A stretch of DNA of 64,000 bases, taken from contig NZ_LMUO01000011.1 of assembly GCF_009765905.1 (NCBI RefSeq), positions 124,001 through 188,000 of the forward strand, in the 5' to 3' direction. The notes under the pieces are model-generated. The model saw only the letters and a program-made list of their open reading frames with translations. It was not told the origin of the DNA and made no database searches. The first letter of the stretch is position 1, and every line of letters begins with the position of its first letter. Source of the stretch: Mucilaginibacter sp. L196 (GTDB lineage: Bacteria; Bacteroidota; Bacteroidia; Sphingobacteriales; Sphingobacteriaceae). Of this stretch, positions 1 to 7,538 are shown in pieces. The position numbers and the translations under genes were made by a program.

Positions 1-272
1 TCATTCTCAGATAGCGGATGGTTTATAGTTTGATAGGTCTTATCGTATGCTGCCTGTAAACTATCTGCCGGAGTATATAAGCCATATCCCGGGTGCATTT
101 CTTTAATAGCTGACCATAAGATAAAAAGATCACTTTGCATGCTTTTTACCGTTAATTTGCTTGTAGTACTTGTTGTAGGCTTAGTTTGCCTTTGTTGTTG
201 ATTGCAGCCAGTAATTACAACGGCAATCAATAAACATATGAAAGTGCAAAGTGTGCCTATAGCTTTTTTCAT
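1..272 (-). CDS. Partial lipoprotein, probable S41-family peptidase N-terminus
   Basis: Only the first 90 or so codons lie in the window; the gene runs off the left edge. The start is the ATG at 272. The N-terminus has a lysine pair, a hydrophobic stretch and a lipobox ending in a cysteine (VVITGC), so it should be an outer-membrane or periplasmic lipoprotein. The mature part contains a segment of the type LWSAIKEMHPGYGLYTP, which resembles the N-terminal helical domain that precedes the PDZ/protease domains of S41 (C-terminal processing/tricorn-like) peptidases. The catalytic region is outside the window, so the assignment is inference from the N-terminus only. Confidence 0.5.
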   Translation of the reverse strand, partial: MKKAIGTLCTFICLLIAVVITGCNQQQRQTKPTTSTTSKLTVKSMQSDLFILWSAIKEMHPGYGLYTPADSLQAAYDKTYQTINHPLSEN

Positions 273-300
273 CACGATTGGTTTTCGGTTAATTGTTTTA

Positions 301-1644
301 CTATACCCGCCTTTTCTCTTTAAATCTACTAAAAAATACTACTGCCAAAAGGCATAGTACAAAGCCACATAAGCCATTTAAGCGCAAGCCGTAATCATTA
401 CCGGGGTCTTTACCATAAACGGTTAGGAAAGCGAATAAGGCTATCCCCAACGTTTGGCCAAGCTTCACAAACAGGTATTTAACAGCGAAAAACATCCCTT
501 CCCGGTTTTCTTTGGTTTTGATGGCATCATCCTGGGCTATTTCGGCAAGTATAGCATTGGGTAAAATACCCAAAGACGCTAACGGGAAACTCGCCAAAAG
601 TAACAGGCAATAAATTTGTGCCGTAGGCGATATAGGGAACTTCCCAAGGAAATAGATCGCGATAAACACCACACATAATAAGCAAAAGGAAAAAAGCACA
701 ATAGGTTTTTTGCCGATCTTTTTAGAAAGATAATTAATGAGTGGATAAAACATCAGCGATACCAAAACCATTACCCCTAATAGTGGGCCGCCTTCTGATT
801 CCGACAGGCCGAGTAATACCGTTACGAAATATAATAAGCCGCTGGATATAATGCTCAGCGCCATATAGTAGGAAAAATCCGAGATGAGGTAATATTTAAA
901 GTTTCGGTTACTGAATGTTTTACGAATAGCAGGCAAAAGCGGTAAATGCGATGGCTTGCTGGTTGAATATTTCTTTTCGTCGATAAACAAAACAGGTATC
1001 AGCATAAAAAAACCTGCTACCAAGCTCAGGCCTCCAATGGTGTATTGAACCGCTGAATCGCGACTAACGATATGTAAAAACTTTTGTACTAAATCGGCAT
1101 AATTATTTACAAAGCCGGAGATGATCATCCCCAATACAAAACCCACCTGTTGAAAAGAGGACAGCTTTACTTTTTCGGATGCGGTTTCGGTAAGCTCGGG
1201 TAAAAGCGCATTGTATGGGATGATATAGGTGGTAACGCTCATGAAAAACAAAATGAGCGTACAGGTTAACCATATGGCATTTTTAGCGCTTTCGGTTCTT
1301 TCAATCGGGCAAAAAGTGAGGAAACAAAAAATGATGGCAGGCAATATAGCCCATTTCATAAATGGAATCCGGCGGCCTTTAGGATTCTCGCTTTTGTCGC
1401 TTAATGATGCGATAAAAGGATCAAAAATGGCATCGACAAGCCGCCCTGATGCGGCAATAACCGACAAGATATTCAATACCCCAAACAACATTAACTGCGG
1501 AATAAGCGGCCTTAAACCCGCATTGCTTGGCGGCAGGTAGAAGTAAGGCAGCATAACGATGATAATATTCGTCATGATACTCCACCCGATCATGCCGCAG
1601 GCATAAGCTAGCTGTTTTCTGAAAGGGAAGTATACTGCAGGCAT
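301..1644 (-). CDS. MFS sugar symporter of the GPH (MelB-like) family
   Basis: A 447-residue polytopic inner-membrane protein with about 12 hydrophobic segments. The N-terminus (FRKQLAYACGMIGWS) and the first cytoplasmic loop (DAIFDPFIASLSDKSENPKGRRIPFM) match the glycoside-pentoside-hexuronide:cation symporter family, in which the Asp of the DPxxxxxSD segment binds the coupling cation. It probably imports a sugar or glycoside with Na+ or H+. The ATG at 1644 is the first in frame and fits the family N-terminus. It lies 46 bp downstream of the molybdoenzyme gene on the same strand, so co-transcription is possible, but the functions do not obviously match. The substrate cannot be read from sequence. 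Confidence 0.85.
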   Translation of the reverse strand: MPAVYFPFRKQLAYACGMIGWSIMTNIIIVMLPYFYLPPSNAGLRPLIPQLMLFGVLNILSVIAASGRLVDAIFDPFIASLSDKSENPKGRRIPFMKWAILPAIIFCFLTFCPIERTESAKNAIWLTCTLILFFMSVTTYIIPYNALLPELTETASEKVKLSSFQQVGFVLGMIISGFVNNYADLVQKFLHIVSRDSAVQYTIGGLSLVAGFFMLIPVLFIDEKKYSTSKPSHLPLLPAIRKTFSNRNFKYYLISDFSYYMALSIISSGLLYFVTVLLGLSESEGGPLLGVMVLVSLMFYPLINYLSKKIGKKPIVLFSFCLLCVVFIAIYFLGKFPISPTAQIYCLLLLASFPLASLGILPNAILAEIAQDDAIKTKENREGMFFAVKYLFVKLGQTLGIALFAFLTVYGKDPGNDYGLRLNGLCGFVLCLLAVVFFSRFKEKRRV

Positions 1645-1690
1645 TCACCGCAATATGCAAATATTATGGTGAAATTTTGATGATAGAGTG

Positions 1691-2482
1691 CTACAAGCCT
1701 GAATAATAATCATAACCCTGCTCGGCCCAGTAATCATGCGGGCGATGGTTGCTGAAGTTAATGCTGCCTATACGCTTTAAATTTTTGATGCCGTATTTTA
1801 CAGGTATAATCAACCGCAAAGGTGCGCCATGGCCTACCGGCAATGGCATGTCATTCATTTCATAGGCCAGTATGGTTTGCGGGTGCATGGCGCTATCCAT
1901 ATCCAGGCCAATATAGTAACCTTTATCGGGGGTTTCCATGCCTACATAGTTCAGTTTTGTTTCTGGCTGTAGTCGAAAGTGTTCTACAAAATCAACAAAG
2001 CGCACGCCACCCCAATGCTGTATCTGGTCCCATCCCTCAACACATTTAAAATCGAAAACCAAATCTGTTTTCGGCAACGTTTTTATTTCATCTAAGGTGA
2101 TTGCCAACACTTCGCCTGATAGTTTTTTAACCTGTAATCTCCAGTTATCGGCATCAAGCTTGCTATCGGAACCTATGCTGGTATTTTGGCGCACCTTTTT
2201 GGCTGCCATTGATTTTGGATAGGTTTTAACCAGGTGATTATTACTAAAAAAGTTCCTGAAAAATAATTCACTCTTATTCAGCGCGCGGCGTAAGGGTTTA
2301 TGCGCCCCGCCGGTAATACCGGTAGTTTCAATGGCTGAATTGTAAAGCGATTTCCATCCCCCAAAAGCCGTAGCACCCAAAACCGCGAACGTGCCAAAGG
2401 AAATAAAATTACGCCGGTTGATCTGCTTTTGTACAGCTGCCCCGGTATCTGGTTGCTTATCTTCTTCTTCCGGATTGCTCAT
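1691..2482 (-). CDS. MsrP/YedY-like molybdopterin-dependent oxidoreductase
   Basis: 263 residues of the sulfite-oxidase/YedY fold. A twin-arginine-type N-terminus (NRRNFISFG followed by a hydrophobic run) predicts Tat export with the cofactor already loaded. Cys147 in the FDFKCVEGW motif is the expected molybdenum ligand, followed by WGGVRFVDF and a C-terminal GIKNLKRIGSI segment typical of the family. Known relatives (MsrP) reduce periplasmic protein methionine sulfoxide. The start overlaps the stop of the upstream cytochrome b gene by 4 bp (ATGA), so the two are translationally coupled and the membrane cytochrome is the likely electron donor. The true substrate is not determined. Confidence 0.85.
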   Translation of the reverse strand: MSNPEEEDKQPDTGAAVQKQINRRNFISFGTFAVLGATAFGGWKSLYNSAIETTGITGGAHKPLRRALNKSELFFRNFFSNNHLVKTYPKSMAAKKVRQNTSIGSDSKLDADNWRLQVKKLSGEVLAITLDEIKTLPKTDLVFDFKCVEGWDQIQHWGGVRFVDFVEHFRLQPETKLNYVGMETPDKGYYIGLDMDSAMHPQTILAYEMNDMPLPVGHGAPLRLIIPVKYGIKNLKRIGSINFSNHRPHDYWAEQGYDYYSGL

Positions 2483-3156
2483 TCTTCTGTTACTGTTTTA
2501 GGTTCTTCATTCACTACCTCAAAGCCGGAAATTACCGACCTGAAGTTATTCCACCCCGCAATAATTACCTGTACTATGTGTATCAAAAAGAAAAACACAT
2601 AACCCAGTGTAAGAGCAAAGTGAATGATCCTGGCAAAATGATAACCGCCACAAAGCCAGGTTAAATAATAAAATTGCACGGGCTTATAAATTGCCATGCC
2701 TGTAATTACTGAGCCAATTCCCATTACAATAATAGCGGTATAGGCTATACGTTGCGCGGCGTTGTATTTGTTTTGCGGAAGTGCCATTTTACGGATGTGC
2801 AGATCGTGCAATAAAACCAGCCATGCTTCTTTCCATGATTTTTTTTGCGGAACAAGCTCGCGCCACGCACCCGAAATGATGGTGTAGGCCACGTAAAATA
2901 TCCCGTTCAGCGTAAAAAACCACATAAATAAAAAGTGGAATGCCATACCCTCCGCTAGCCGTGCCGGGATATGCAGCAGGTTATAATACCAATCCGGGAA
3001 AAAACGTACATAGGTATGCCCGAAAATGGTGATCTTATATTCATCATTAGCCCAATAGATCAGCATGCCGCTCCATATCATCACGGTCAATATCGGGAAG
3101 TTGACCCAATGCGTCCACCGCATAACTAAGGAGTGTTTTTCTTTTATGGTTTTCAT
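2479..3156 (-). CDS. b561-type membrane cytochrome, partner of the molybdoenzyme
   Basis: 225 residues with four to five hydrophobic helices and histidines placed as in di-haem cytochrome b561/hydrogenase-type subunits (RWTHWVNF near residue 15, AFHFLFMWFF, and YHFARIIHFALTLGY plus LIHIVQV near the C-terminus). It should carry electrons from the quinone pool to the periplasmic molybdopterin protein encoded directly downstream. It is not the short ferric-reductase-like MsrQ found beside enterobacterial MsrP, so this is an alternative pairing. The stop overlaps the next start by 4 bp; the DUF1223 gene is 40 bp upstream. Confidence 0.8.
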   Translation of the reverse strand: MKTIKEKHSLVMRWTHWVNFPILTVMIWSGMLIYWANDEYKITIFGHTYVRFFPDWYYNLLHIPARLAEGMAFHFLFMWFFTLNGIFYVAYTIISGAWRELVPQKKSWKEAWLVLLHDLHIRKMALPQNKYNAAQRIAYTAIIVMGIGSVITGMAIYKPVQFYYLTWLCGGYHFARIIHFALTLGYVFFFLIHIVQVIIAGWNNFRSVISGFEVVNEEPKTVTEE

Positions 3157-3196
3157 TAATGCTTTATATTAACTACGATAAAATAGATCAAAAGGA

Positions 3197-3958
3197 TTAA
3201 TTAAGTACCGATTTTGTTGCCCCGGTGATCTCCCCATCTGCTGTATTCTGCACAAAGGCGATAATTTCCGATCCGTGTGCATCAAAATCCTTTGGCAGTT
3301 CAATAGTTGCTATGCCTTTATCGCCCTTTAAAGGTATGCTTTCTATGCCGCGTACAATTTGTACATGCAAAAGCGTACGGCCGCTATTCTCGCCACGCTC
3401 AACTTTGGTTTGCGCCGATTTTTGGACAACAGCTAACAATAAAACAGAATTAGCGGTTTCCCCTTGTGTTTGATACCGCAATTCAGCTTTGTTTTGGTTG
3501 ATGGTAATATCGCTTAAGCTAATTTGAGCTGAGGCGTTCTTAGCTAGGTTGATTTTAATGGCGTTACGCAAAGTGCCTTCTTCTGAACCTACAAATTCAG
3601 TGCGCCCGTTTACAACAATTTGCGGGGTATAAACCGATGATAGATTTAACCAACGTGCATACTGGTTTTGCCTTTGTGAATAAGCTGCACTGCTGAAAAC
3701 ATCCTTCCAACCCAAACGGTTCCAATAATCAACATGAAAAGCAAGAATATAAATGGGTTTTCCCGCACTCTCTTTCTCAACTTTGGCAACCACCGCATCA
3801 GCAGGCGGGCAGCTGGAGCAACCTTCGGAAGTGAATAACTCGATAACGGCAAAGCCCTTGTCGACACCGGTTGGTTTGGTGTTATGTTTATAGGTAAACG
3901 AGCTTAACGCTAAGGCAACTACTAATGTGGCTATTGATAATATTTTGATCGACTTCAT
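3197..3958 (-). CDS. DUF1223 secreted thioredoxin-fold protein
   Basis: 253 residues beginning with a signal peptide (KILSIATLVVALALSSF). The mature protein has the hallmark DUF1223 sequence AVIELFTSEGCSSCPPAD, with Cys47 and Cys50 in a CxxC arrangement on a thioredoxin-like fold, and YILAFHVDYWNRLGWKD soon after. The family has no settled function; the CxxC suggests thiol chemistry in the periplasm. It is the first gene of an apparent minus-strand operon with the cytochrome b and MsrP-like genes (40 bp gap, then a 4-bp overlap), which fits a periplasmic redox or repair role by context. The start is the ATG at 3958. Confidence 0.8.
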   Translation of the reverse strand: MKSIKILSIATLVVALALSSFTYKHNTKPTGVDKGFAVIELFTSEGCSSCPPADAVVAKVEKESAGKPIYILAFHVDYWNRLGWKDVFSSAAYSQRQNQYARWLNLSSVYTPQIVVNGRTEFVGSEEGTLRNAIKINLAKNASAQISLSDITINQNKAELRYQTQGETANSVLLLAVVQKSAQTKVERGENSGRTLLHVQIVRGIESIPLKGDKGIATIELPKDFDAHGSEIIAFVQNTADGEITGATKSVLN

Positions 3959-4098
3959 CTTAATCTGATTTAGAATTATTGGTTAGTCGGCGGTAGAAAG
4001 GAATCCTTACAATAAAGTTAAAGTTTTTTTTGGGGTGAATAAAGCTTTATTTGCACATGGGAGGTATGGTTAAACCTGGTAAGTCTACTTATCTATAA

Positions 4099-4187
4099 TT
4101 GTCATTCTGAACGCAGTGAAGAATCTCAGAACTTTGCTCGCCGTTTTGTATTGGCGGATAGATTCTTCACTGCGTTCAGAATGACAA
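4099..4187. repeat. Palindromic element, family A copy 1
   Basis: An 89-bp near-palindrome. The left arm is TTGTCATTCTGAACGCAGTG then AAGAATCT, and the right arm is its reverse complement, with a spacer of about 33 bp. It lies between the KLGFTPKF-repeat gene and the DUF1223 gene. Copies of the same arm sequence occur at six other intergenic sites in this window. The arms would form a strong hairpin in RNA or single-stranded DNA. No transposase or ORF belongs to it; it resembles REP/MITE-like dispersed repeats. Confidence 0.9.
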
Positions 4188-4207
4188 ATGGTTATTGGAA
4201 GTAAGTA

Positions 4208-5095
4208 CTATTCTTCCTCTTTTTTTTTCGGAAGGTTATGCATTTTAAAACGTGGCTTGTAAGCCGGTTTTGGTGCAGTTTCCTCAGCAGGTGGTTGTGG
4301 GGTATTTTCTTCAGTTGTTGGTTCGGGCGCTGGAACATCATTTGCCTCAGACTTAGGCATATTAGCCACTTTAAATTTAGGCGTAAAACCTAATTTAGGT
4401 ACAGGAGCCGAAATAGGCTCAGCTGGTTTTTCCCCGGCGGATGTTTCTTCCTCCATTATCGGTTTTGGTGGTGCAGATGCTTTAAATTTAGGCGTGAAAC
4501 CTAGTTTTGGTACAGGAGCCGCAACTGGTTCAGCTGGTTTTTCGTCGACAGGCATTTCCTCCGTAACAGATTTTGGTGGAGAAGCCGCTTTAAACTTAGG
4601 CGTAAAGCCCAACTTTGATGCAGTGGTATTTGTTGTTTCCGCCGGTTTTTCTTCTGCCGATGGCTCTGTAATAGGTTTTGGTGGTGATGCCGCTCTAAAT
4701 TTTGGTGTGAAACCTAGTTTAGGTGCAGGTGTAACTGGTACATCCTCCGGTGTTTTTTCTTCAACGGGAGTTTCAGTTACCGGTTTCGGTGGTGCTGCGG
4801 CCCTGAATTTAGGAGTAAACCCTAATTTAGGTGCCGTTGCGGTTTCCTCAATCAGGCTTTCAGTTATGGTTTGTTCTGCTAGTGGGTTATCAATTCTAAC
4901 TTTATCGGTTTTTGGCTCTACAGCTAATGGAAATTCGCGCCTTAATTTATTGAACCAGTATTTTTTGGTGTGATCGAAGCTTTTCTCGCCCATTTGGGTA
5001 AAGTGCGTTTCAAATTCAGAAAACAAGGCCGACTGCACCTGTTTCAGCGCAACCATGTCAATTCTCTTCTTTTTGAAAAACTCTTCAAATTCCAT
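4208..5095 (-). CDS. KLGFTPKF-repeat, proline-rich hypothetical protein
   Basis: 295 residues, no signal peptide. Residues 1-57 form a charged, probably helical domain (MEFEEFFKKKRIDMVALKQV...). From about residue 90 there are five tandem units of 35-44 residues, each opening with KLGFTPKF(R/K) followed by APPKP and an acidic Pro/Glu/Thr-rich linker (VEEKPAEP), then a degenerate sixth unit (YKPRFKMHNLPKKK) and a Lys/Glu tail. The layout suggests an intrinsically disordered multivalent scaffold with repeated short binding motifs. I do not recognise the family and assign no function. It lies just downstream of the DUF2442 gene. Confidence 0.65.
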   Translation of the reverse strand: MEFEEFFKKKRIDMVALKQVQSALFSEFETHFTQMGEKSFDHTKKYWFNKLRREFPLAVEPKTDKVRIDNPLAEQTITESLIEETATAPKLGFTPKFRAAAPPKPVTETPVEEKTPEDVPVTPAPKLGFTPKFRAASPPKPITEPSAEEKPAETTNTTASKLGFTPKFKAASPPKSVTEEMPVDEKPAEPVAAPVPKLGFTPKFKASAPPKPIMEEETSAGEKPAEPISAPVPKLGFTPKFKVANMPKSEANDVPAPEPTTEENTPQPPAEETAPKPAYKPRFKMHNLPKKKEEE

Positions 5096-5101
5096 ATTTT
5101 C

Positions 5102-5177
5102 AGATTTGAGATTTGAGATGGGAGATATGAGACATGGAATTTTTAATATCCAATCTCACGTCTCCAATCTCACATCT
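5102..5177. repeat. Short imperfect inverted repeat built of repeated words
   Basis: Two arms of about 25 bp (5102-5126 and 5153-5177) are inverted repeats with roughly four mismatches. Each arm is itself built of a GAGAT/TGAGA word repeated several times. The right arm overlaps the stop codon of the DUF2442 gene and the left arm ends just before the start of the KLGFTPKF-repeat gene. It could act as an intergenic hairpin or processing site between the two minus-strand genes. Confidence 0.6.
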
Positions 5178-5391
5178 ATAATGGTATATCCACATCAAGG
5201 GCATTAAAATGGATGCCTTTGTCGGTTTGGTCCCAATCCTGTAGCTCTTCCTCCGTCGCGTTTTGTAAAGCGGGGTACCACTCCAAAGGGAATGCCTGTT
5301 GCTTACCATTTTCTTTTTCAACAAATAGCAGGCCATCGGCAAATGTTACCTTAACTTTTTTTCCTTGCTTACGCGATGTGAATAGTGGCAT
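5176..5391 (-). CDS. DUF2442-like small protein
   Basis: 71 residues: KVTFADGLLFVEKENG, then EWYPALQNATEEELQDW and a C-terminal GIHFNALDVDIPL. The order (short beta-strand pair, PALQNAT..E...W, then a G-x-H-x-x-x-LD-x-DI tail) is that of DUF2442 proteins. These often accompany DUF4160 proteins in toxin-antitoxin-like pairs, but no DUF4160 partner is seen here. The start is the ATG at 5391. A family D palindromic element separates it from yebC. The function is unknown. Confidence 0.65.
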   Translation of the reverse strand: MPLFTSRKQGKKVKVTFADGLLFVEKENGKQQAFPLEWYPALQNATEEELQDWDQTDKGIHFNALDVDIPL

Positions 5392-5396
5392 ATTGA

Positions 5397-5484
5397 CCCC
5401 CTCTAAATCTCCCCCGGTAGGGGAGACTTTTAAATGTTTATTAATATAAAGCCCTCCCTACCGGGGAGGGTTTGGGTGGGGCTT
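5397..5484. repeat. Palindromic element, family D copy 1
   Basis: An 88-bp element with the left part CCCCTCTAAATCTCCCCCGG then TAGGGGAGACTTT, an AT-rich middle, and the right part GCCCTCCCTACCGGGGAGGG then TTTGGGTGGGGCTT. The right part ends directly at the yebC stop codon (5485). A second copy is at 17794-17881. The GC-rich arms would fold into nested hairpins. Placed 3' to yebC, it may also terminate or stabilise that transcript. Confidence 0.85.
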
Positions 5485-6210
5485 TTACTCCGCCATATTA
5501 TGATAGACCGCCTGCACGTCATCATCTTCCTCAAGCCTGTCTATCAGTTTCATAATATCAACAACCTGCTCTTCGGTAACCTCGTGGAATGATTGGGCAA
5601 CACGCTCTAATTTGGCCGATCTAACTTCGATGCCTAATTCTTCAAGCGTTTTTTGCATTTTACCGAAATCCTCAAACGCAGTATGGATCACGCCTATATC
5701 GTTTCCTTCTTCATCAGCTTCCACAAACAAATCTTCCAAACCGGCATCTATCAATTCAAATTCCAGTTCTTCCAAATCGCGCTCGCCGGGAATGAAGGTG
5801 AACACAGATTTGCGCGTAAAAATAAAATCCAATGATCCAGTTTTGCCCAACGCGCCATTATATTTGGTGAAATAACTGCGTACATTAGCTACGGTACGGT
5901 TGGTATTATCTGTAGCGGTTTCAACCAAAACAGCAACACCATAAGGCGCATAACCTTCGTAAACTAACTCTTCGTAATCCTTTTCATCCCTGCTGATAGC
6001 CCTCTTTATCGCAGCCTCAACACGGTCCTTAGGCATATTTACAGCTTTGGAGTTTTGCACGGCAGTACGCAGGCGCGAGTTGGTGTTTATATCGCCACCA
6101 CCGGCTTTAACAGCCATTACAATTTCTTTACCTAAACGGGTAAACTGAACGGCCATTTTGGCCCAACGCTTAAATTTTCTCTCTTTACGGAATTCAAATG
6201 CTCTTCCCAT
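5485..6210 (-). CDS. yebC: YebC/PmpR family protein
   Basis: 241 residues, the usual family length. The N-terminus (MGRAFEFRKERKFKRWAKMA) leads into the conserved block starting LGKEIVMAVKAGGGD and then NSRLRTAVQNSKAVNMPKD, followed by the middle GYAPYGVAVLVE segment and an acidic C-terminus. Family members have been described as transcriptional regulators (PmpR) and more recently as translation factors that relieve ribosome stalling (TACO1/YebC). The ATG at 6210 gives the canonical N-terminus. It appears to be transcribed alone, with the threonine dehydrogenase gene upstream on the same strand. Confidence 0.93.
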   Translation of the reverse strand: MGRAFEFRKERKFKRWAKMAVQFTRLGKEIVMAVKAGGGDINTNSRLRTAVQNSKAVNMPKDRVEAAIKRAISRDEKDYEELVYEGYAPYGVAVLVETATDNTNRTVANVRSYFTKYNGALGKTGSLDFIFTRKSVFTFIPGERDLEELEFELIDAGLEDLFVEADEEGNDIGVIHTAFEDFGKMQKTLEELGIEVRSAKLERVAQSFHEVTEEQVVDIMKLIDRLEEDDDVQAVYHNMAE

Positions 6211-6316
6211 ATGTTCTTTATTTCATGGTTGATGGCCTATGGTTAATGGCATCAATCAGGGTGTAATAGTCACTGCCTATAATTGCAGATCGGATAAATA
6301 TAATATTTGTTTTCTT

Positions 6317-7267
6317 TTAAATGATCTTTTTCAGGTTTGTAAGCATGCCGGCAGTTATCGCGGGCAGGTCATATTCCAGTTTCCAGCCCCAATCCTTTTG
6401 CGCGTAGCTATCATCAATTGATTTTGGCCAGCTATCTGCAATTGCCTGCCGCGGATCGCTTTCAGCATAACTGATCTCAAAACCTGGTATTATTTTCTTG
6501 ATCTCTTCAGCAAGTTGTGTCGGTGTAAAACTAATACCAGCCAGGTTATATGCCGAGCGGATCGTCAAGCTTTCCGCAGGAGCATTCATCAAATCAAGCG
6601 TGGCGCGTATGGCATCATCCATATACATCATCGGTAATGCTGTTTCGGCAGATAAAAAGCTTTCATACTTGCCTGTTTTCAACGCCTCATGAAATATATG
6701 CACGGCGTAATCCGTAGTGCCACCTCCGGGATTTGCCCGCCAGCCGATCAAGCCGGGATAACGTATACTGCGCACATCTAAACCATGTTTGGCGAAGTAA
6801 TATTCACACCAGCGCTCGCCAGCCAACTTGCTGAAACCGTACACCGTATTTGGGTCCATCACACAATACTGCGGGGTATCAAACTGCGGAGAATGCGGAC
6901 CAAATACCGCAATCGAACTTGGCCAGAATACTTTAGCTACCTTAAACTCAACCGCTAAATCCAACACATGTATCAGGCCGGTCATATTCAGGTCCCAGGC
7001 CATTTTTGGTTTTTGTTCGCCTACGGCAGATAGTATAGCCGCCAGCAAATAAACCTGTGTGGGCTGATGTTTTTGAAAGATGTGTTGCAGGTTGTCGTTA
7101 TCCAGCACATTCACAAACTCAAACGGACCGGTGTCCCTAATCGCATCTACAGGGTCGTGAATATCCGAAGCGATAACCTGCTCCGCGCCATAAACATTAC
7201 GCAGGGCGTTTACCAGCTCGGTACCAATTTGGCCGTTAGCACCAATCACTAAAATCTTTTCGGTCAT
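6317..7267 (-). CDS. NAD-dependent L-threonine 3-dehydrogenase (epimerase/SDR type)
   Basis: 316 residues of the extended short-chain dehydrogenase fold. The N-terminal Rossmann motif is ILVIGANGQIGTELVNALR, and Asp at the end of strand 2 (ASDIHDP) indicates NAD rather than NADP. The catalytic motif YGFSK follows NT, as in the Flavobacterium/Cupriavidus-type threonine dehydrogenases, which oxidise L-threonine to 2-amino-3-ketobutyrate. The length and C-terminal YAQKDWGWKLEYDLPA segment also fit that group rather than a sugar epimerase. No kbl (2-amino-3-ketobutyrate CoA ligase) gene is in the window. A perfect TACCTTTG box lies 18 bp upstream of the ATG. Confidence 0.8.
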   Translation of the reverse strand: MTEKILVIGANGQIGTELVNALRNVYGAEQVIASDIHDPVDAIRDTGPFEFVNVLDNDNLQHIFQKHQPTQVYLLAAILSAVGEQKPKMAWDLNMTGLIHVLDLAVEFKVAKVFWPSSIAVFGPHSPQFDTPQYCVMDPNTVYGFSKLAGERWCEYYFAKHGLDVRSIRYPGLIGWRANPGGGTTDYAVHIFHEALKTGKYESFLSAETALPMMYMDDAIRATLDLMNAPAESLTIRSAYNLAGISFTPTQLAEEIKKIIPGFEISYAESDPRQAIADSWPKSIDDSYAQKDWGWKLEYDLPAITAGMLTNLKKII

Positions 7268-7284
7268 GAAAGTCAGTTAAGTTG

Positions 7285-7292
7285 CAAAGGTA
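7285..7292 (-). promoter_or_regulatory. Candidate minus-7 box for the threonine dehydrogenase gene
   Basis: On the minus strand the sequence reads TACCTTTG, a perfect match to the Bacteroidota TAnnTTTG element, ending 18 bp before the ATG at 7267. No convincing TTTG minus-33 element is found 19-21 bp upstream, so this rests on one box. Confidence 0.45.
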
Positions 7293-7497
7293 AAAATTTG
7301 GGCGGAATCAATCATAATTTTGGCAAACAAACAGGTGCTTGTAAATGGTTGAAAATTGCTCAAAAAGTAACGTTAACAGGGTTGTTTTAATGATTTTTAA
7401 GGTTGAAATCAGCCTAAAAAAAGCGATTTTTACCTTAAAATGAATGATTTCTGCATCAAAATGAACCCTTTTTAGCCTAAAAAAGCAAAAAAAATCG

Positions 7498-7505
7498 CAT
7501 ATTTG
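7498..7505 (+). promoter_or_regulatory. Candidate minus-7 box upstream of asd
   Basis: CATATTTG matches TAnnTTTG at 7 of 8 positions (counting the two n) and lies 33 bp before the asd start codon. The preceding 90 bp are A/T-rich and carry a near-exact direct repeat (AGCCTAAAAA(A)AGC at about 7411 and 7474, 63 bp apart). A single-box prediction, weak. Confidence 0.3.
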
Positions 7506-7538
7506 AAGTTTAATTTAATTATTTAACAATTTAACAGA

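Noticed and set aside
4494..4973. 159-codon plus-strand ORF
   Set aside because: Antisense of the KLGFTPKF-repeat gene; its Gly/Phe repeats mirror the sense repeats, with no start context.
5100..5342. 80-codon minus-strand ORF overlapping the DUF2442 gene
   Set aside because: Alternative frame of a recognised family gene and of the word-repeat element.
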